Shown here: positions 31,286 to 33,976 of the stretch, piece by piece | Layout: each line of letters starts with the position of its first letter | Numbering within the stretch: position 1 is the stretch's first letter | Assembly: GCA_947167125.1 (NCBI GenBank) | Contig: CAMVGT010000028.1 | Coordinates: 1-33,976, forward strand | Origin: an uncultured Erysipelotrichaceae bacterium | GTDB taxonomy: Bacteria; Bacillota_I; Bacilli_A; Erysipelotrichales; Erysipelotrichaceae | Direction of reading: 5' to 3' | DNA length: 33,976 nucleotides | Notes under the pieces: generated by a model | What the model was told of the DNA's origin: nothing | Seen by the model: only the letters and a program-made list of their open reading frames with translations | The model's database searches: none | Made by a program: the position numbers and the translations under genes

Positions 31286-31576
31286 ACAGGATGAATCTTA
31301 AAATCATGACGCCGCTGCTTACAGACTTTTCTGATGCATGTTTCCTGCGGATTTGAAATCATAAACAAAAGATAAATCCTGCCGATTGCCGGATGTTTAA
31401 ATTTCTTCCGTATTCTGTTACTGCAGTCAGACAGGAAAAACAGGATTGCAGGGTGTGTGTGACTGCAGGTGAAATCAGAATGCAAATCTGAAAAACTTAT
31501 CGCTTTAATCAGTTAAAACGCAAAAAAATCATGCATAATTTCTGTATAATACCTATGTCAGCAGAGGAGGCTGTAT
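31286..31576. other. Intergenic region upstream of nfnAB with inverted repeat
   Basis: No credible gene is seen in this stretch, which with the MFS leader makes the longest gap in the window. It holds a 9-bp perfect inverted repeat CTGCAGTCA (31421-31429) and TGACTGCAG (31460-31468) that continues across a mismatch for 3 more pairs, with a purine-rich loop. TATAAT at 31545-31550 is the likely -10 of nfnAB, and GAGGAGG lies just before the ATG at 31577. The repeat has no T-run and is about 75 bp above the promoter, so it could be an activator site. Confidence 0.5.
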
Positions 31577-32449
31577 ATGTTCACAATTTTGAAAAAAGAA
31601 ATTCTGGCACCGAACATCTATCTCATGGATGTCGACACGCCCAGAGTCGCAAAGAACGCTCTGCCCGGTCAGTTCCTGATCGTAAGATGCGATGAGGACG
31701 GCGAGCGGATTCCTCTCACAATCTGTGATTATGATTCCGAAGCGGGAACTGTCCAGATTGTATTCCAGGCCATCGGCGCGGATACCCGCAGAATGGCAAG
31801 ACTGGAAGTCGGCGACAGCTTCGAAGATGTTGTAGGACCTCTTGGAAGACCCAGTGATCTGACAGAGATGCCTTTGGATGAATTAAAGAAAATGAAGATC
31901 TGCTTCATTGCCGGCGGTGTCGGTACAGCGCCTGTCTACTGCCAGCTGAAATGGCTGAAGAAAAACGGCGTTGAAGTTGACTGCATCCAGGGTGCCCGTA
32001 CAAAGGACATCATCATTCTGGAAGATGAAATGAAGGCAGTTTCCAACCTGCACATCTGCACGGATGACGGTTCCTACGGAATCAAGGGAAATGTCTGTGT
32101 TGCCCTGCAGCAGCTGATTGATGAAGGCAGAGAGTTTGACAGAGTTGTCGCGATCGGCCCGATGATTATGATGAAATTTGTCTGCCAGCTGACCGAAAAG
32201 CTCGGCATTGAAACCATCGTTTCCATGAACCCGATCATGGTTGACGGAACCGGCATGTGCGGCGCCTGCCGTCTGGTAGTCGGCGATGAAGTGAAATTCG
32301 CATGCGTCGACGGACCGGAATTCGACGGTCATAAAGTTGACTTCGATCAGGCAATGCAGAGAATGAAACTTTACAAGAGCGAAGAAGGAAGACTTCTTCT
32401 TGCAGAACAGGAAGCAGAAACGCATCACGGCGGATGCGGAAACTGCTGA
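31577..32449 (+). CDS. nfnA: NfnA-type FAD/NAD-binding subunit (small subunit of ferredoxin:NADP+ transhydrogenase)
   Basis: A 290-aa ferredoxin-NADP reductase-like subunit also annotated as SudB or dihydroorotate-dehydrogenase-like electron transfer subunit. The FAD site is RIPLTICDYD near 44-53, the NAD site is AGGVGTAPVY near 112-121, and the 2Fe-2S site is DGTGMCGACR with Cys228, Cys231, Cys243 and Asp223. Asp plus three Cys is the ligand set known for NfnA. The last residues HHGGCGNC could bind metal. NfnAB couples NADH and reduced ferredoxin to form NADPH by electron bifurcation in fermenting anaerobes. GAGGAGG precedes the ATG. NfnB follows after 18 bp in the same operon. Confidence 0.92.
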   Translation: MFTILKKEILAPNIYLMDVDTPRVAKNALPGQFLIVRCDEDGERIPLTICDYDSEAGTVQIVFQAIGADTRRMARLEVGDSFEDVVGPLGRPSDLTEMPLDELKKMKICFIAGGVGTAPVYCQLKWLKKNGVEVDCIQGARTKDIIILEDEMKAVSNLHICTDDGSYGIKGNVCVALQQLIDEGREFDRVVAIGPMIMMKFVCQLTEKLGIETIVSMNPIMVDGTGMCGACRLVVGDEVKFACVDGPEFDGHKVDFDQAMQRMKLYKSEEGRLLLAEQEAETHHGGCGNC

Positions 32450-32467
32450 GGCTTCAGGAGAACGTAT

Positions 32468-33859
32468 ATGACAGTTGATATGTGGAAAAAAGTTCCTGTC
32501 CGTGAACAGGATCCGAAAGTAAGAGCGACAAACTTCAATGAAGTATGCCTCGGCTATAACAAAGAAGAAGCGGAAGCGGAAGCGCAGAGATGCCTCAACT
32601 GCAAAAATCCGTTCTGTGTCCAGGGATGCCCTGTTTCCATCAACATCCCTGCATTCATCCAGAAAGTCAAGGAAGGCGATGTTCCGGGTGCCTATGAAAT
32701 CATCAGCCAGTCCAGTGCCCTTCCCGCTGTCTGCGGCCGTGTATGCCCGCAGGAATCCCAGTGCGAAGGAAAATGCGTCAGAGGAATGCGCGGCGAAGCC
32801 GTTTCCATCGGCAAGCTGGAGCGCTATGTCGCTGACACCGCCCGTGAAATGGGCATCAAGCCGGCTGTGACAGCTGAGAAAAAAGGAAAGAAAGTCGCCG
32901 TCATCGGTTCCGGTCCTGCCGGACTGACCTGCGCAGGCGATCTTGCAAGAATGGGCTATGATGTCACAATCTTTGAAGCGCTGCATAAAGCCGGCGGCGT
33001 TCTGGTATACGGCATTCCTGAATTCCGTCTGCCCAAGGACGCGGTTGTCGAAAAGGAAATCGAAAATGTCAAAGCGCTCGGCGTGAAGATTGAAACAGAC
33101 GTTGTCATCGGCAAATCCGTCACCATCGATTCCCTGATGAAGGACGAAGGCTATGAAGCAGTCTTCATCGGCTCCGGTGCCGGTCTGCCCCGCTTCATGC
33201 ATATCCCGGGCGAACAGGCAATGGGCGTCTTCTCCGCCAATGAATATCTCACCCGCTCCAATCTGATGAAGGCGTTCCGCGAAGATTCCAGAACCCCGAT
33301 CATGAGAGCGAAGAAGACTGTTGTTGTCGGCGGCGGAAACGTCGCGATGGACGCGGCGAGAACCGCTCTGCGTCTTGGATCGGAAGTCCATATTGTCTAC
33401 AGAAGAAGCGAAGAAGAGCTTCCGGCAAGAAAAGAAGAAGTCGAACATGCAAAGCAGGAAGGAATCATCTTCGACCTGCTGACCAACCCGGTTGAAATCC
33501 ATGCCGATGAAAACGGCTGGGTCAAGGGCATCACATGTATCCGCATGGAACTCGGCGAACCGGACGCTTCCGGCAGAAGAAGCCCGATTCCCGTGGAAGG
33601 CTCTGAATTCTATATCGAATGCGACGCCGTCATTATGTCGCTGGGCACTTCCCCCAACCCGTTAATCTCCTCGACAACAGAAGGCCTCGATATCAACCGC
33701 AGAAAGTGCATCGTCGCCGATGAGGAAAACGGACAGACATCCAAGCAGGGTGTCTTCGCAGGCGGTGACGCGGTTACCGGCGCAGCGACTGTCATCCTGG
33801 CAATGGGTGCCGGAAAAGCAGCCGCAAAAGGAATCGACGAATACCTCTCCAATCTGTAA
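32468..33859 (+). CDS. nfnB: NfnB-type NADPH/FAD subunit (GltD-like; often annotated gltA)
   Basis: A 463-aa flavoprotein that resembles the small subunit of glutamate synthase. The N-terminal Fe-S domain holds CLNCKNPFCVQGC (Cys42, 45, 50, 54) and CGRVCPQESQCEGKC (Cys89, 93, 99, 103) for two 4Fe-4S clusters. FAD is bound by VAVIGSGPAGL near 143-153. The NADPH domain has VVVGGGNVAMDAARTALRLG near 287-306 and RRSEEELPAR near 313-322, and the closing FAD motif is GVFAGGDAVTGAATVILAMGAGK near 424-446. Because NfnA is directly upstream and no large glutamate-synthase subunit is present, the transhydrogenase assignment is preferred over glutamate synthase. AGGAG lies 7 nt before the ATG. Confidence 0.92.
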   Translation: MTVDMWKKVPVREQDPKVRATNFNEVCLGYNKEEAEAEAQRCLNCKNPFCVQGCPVSINIPAFIQKVKEGDVPGAYEIISQSSALPAVCGRVCPQESQCEGKCVRGMRGEAVSIGKLERYVADTAREMGIKPAVTAEKKGKKVAVIGSGPAGLTCAGDLARMGYDVTIFEALHKAGGVLVYGIPEFRLPKDAVVEKEIENVKALGVKIETDVVIGKSVTIDSLMKDEGYEAVFIGSGAGLPRFMHIPGEQAMGVFSANEYLTRSNLMKAFREDSRTPIMRAKKTVVVGGGNVAMDAARTALRLGSEVHIVYRRSEEELPARKEEVEHAKQEGIIFDLLTNPVEIHADENGWVKGITCIRMELGEPDASGRRSPIPVEGSEFYIECDAVIMSLGTSPNPLISSTTEGLDINRRKCIVADEENGQTSKQGVFAGGDAVTGAATVILAMGAGKAAAKGIDEYLSNL

Positions 33860-33871
33860 TCTCCATCACAG

Positions 33872-33897
33872 GCAGGGTTCAATACCCTGCTTTTTTT
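33872..33897 (+). terminator. Terminator of nfnAB
   Basis: The stem GCAGGGT/ACCCTGC (33872-33878 and 33884-33890) with loop TCAAT is followed by seven T residues. It lies 12 bp after the stop codon. Confidence 0.93.
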
Positions 33898-33902
33898 CAT
33901 GA

Positions 33903-33926
33903 AAAAATCCGAACGTTCGGATTTTT
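33903..33926. repeat. 24-bp perfect palindrome built from the TTCGGAT motif
   Basis: Positions 33903-33926 equal their own reverse complement (five A, TCCGAAC, GTTCGGA, five T). The core heptamer is the one repeated inside the adjacent 48-bp terminal repeat. It could be a second terminator in either direction or part of the repeat family. Confidence 0.7.
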
Positions 33927-33928
33927 CT

Positions 33929-33976
33929 GTTTATCCGAACCTTTGATAAATCCGAACTTTTAACCATATTTGGCTT
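33929..33976. repeat. 48-bp terminal inverted repeat, right copy
   Basis: The exact reverse complement of 1-48. It lies outside the nfnB terminator and reaches the last base of the window. Together with the palindrome next to it, four copies of the TCCGAA core occur within about 50 bp here. Confidence 0.9.

Noticed and set aside
31282-31485. A 67-codon minus-strand reading frame in the nfn/MFS gap
   Set aside because: No Shine-Dalgarno, no family resemblance and odd composition; it also spans the inverted repeat.
32468-33859. Calling the last gene a glutamate synthase small subunit
   Set aside because: No large subunit is present, and the upstream neighbour is an NfnA-type subunit with the Asp-Cys3 2Fe-2S motif, so NfnB fits better.
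1-33976. A circular replicon or a phage/plasmid with terminal repeats
   Set aside because: The end repeats are inverted, not direct, and the genes (map, ddl, acpS, pfkA, rnz, tRNA) are chromosomal housekeeping genes.

Overview
The window looks like chromosomal DNA of a low-to-mid GC Bacillota, most likely an Erysipelotrichales/Erysipelotrichaceae-type gut anaerobe. Supporting this are a lipoteichoic-acid-synthase family protein, a CBS/DRTGG-containing Mn pyrophosphatase, an NfnAB-type transhydrogenase, a clostridial-type phosphofructokinase, an arginine deiminase and a YtrA-type GntR/ABC operon. The order-level assignment is an inference from gene content. Nothing indicates phage, a plasmid, an insertion sequence or a CRISPR array. 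About 28 protein genes and one tRNA are tightly packed, with short intergenic regions, many overlapping stop/start codons and clear rho-independent terminators.

Layout. 1-4.8 kb: a 48-bp terminal repeat, an ABC-F ATPase (-), an orphan membrane protein (+), a Cof-type HAD phosphatase (-), tRNA-Arg(CCG) (+) and an Ldh_2-family dehydrogenase (-). 4.9-7.9 kb (+): a GntR repressor, an ABC ATPase, a permease and a lone OmpR-type winged-helix protein in one operon. 8.0-10.3 kb (-): a TIGR00300 ornithine-cyclodeaminase-like protein translationally coupled to arginine deiminase. 10.4-13.6 kb (-): a TetM/EF-G-like GTPase fused to a YacP/Rae1-type NYN nuclease, followed by a DUF4230 membrane protein. 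13.7-17.6 kb (-): lipase-like DUF2974, RNase Z, lipid kinase and P1 peptidase. 17.7-22.2 kb (-): the CBS pyrophosphatase, then a patatin-dUTPase-methionine aminopeptidase operon. 22.4-24.9 kb (+): D-Ala-D-Ala ligase, then AcpS and purine nucleoside phosphorylase. 24.9-28.1 kb (-): an LTA-synthase-like enzyme, then a HAD phosphatase coupled to a CPWC thioredoxin-like lipoprotein. 28.3-29.3 kb (+): phosphofructokinase. 29.4-31.2 kb (-): an MFS transporter and a 12-cysteine CCG-like protein. 31.6-33.9 kb (+): NfnA-NfnB, then the inverted second copy of the 48-bp terminal repeat.

Functional themes. Several genes act on the ribosome or RNA (ABC-F, GTPase-nuclease fusion, RNase Z, tRNA-Arg, Map). 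Others serve the envelope and lipids (Ddl, LTA synthase, lipid kinase, AcpS, patatin). A third group covers fermentative energy and redox (Pfk, Nfn, arginine deiminase, Ldh_2). Two sequence habits recur. One is extended -10 promoters of the form TGC-TANNNT. The other is genes whose start codon lies only 6-7 nt after the -10 hexamer with no Shine-Dalgarno, suggesting leaderless mRNAs. Three terminators also contain or overlap the stop codon of the gene they end.

The best candidate for an under-described system is the GTPase-Rae1 fusion at 11125-13614, which would physically join an A-site-binding translational GTPase to an A-site mRNA endonuclease.
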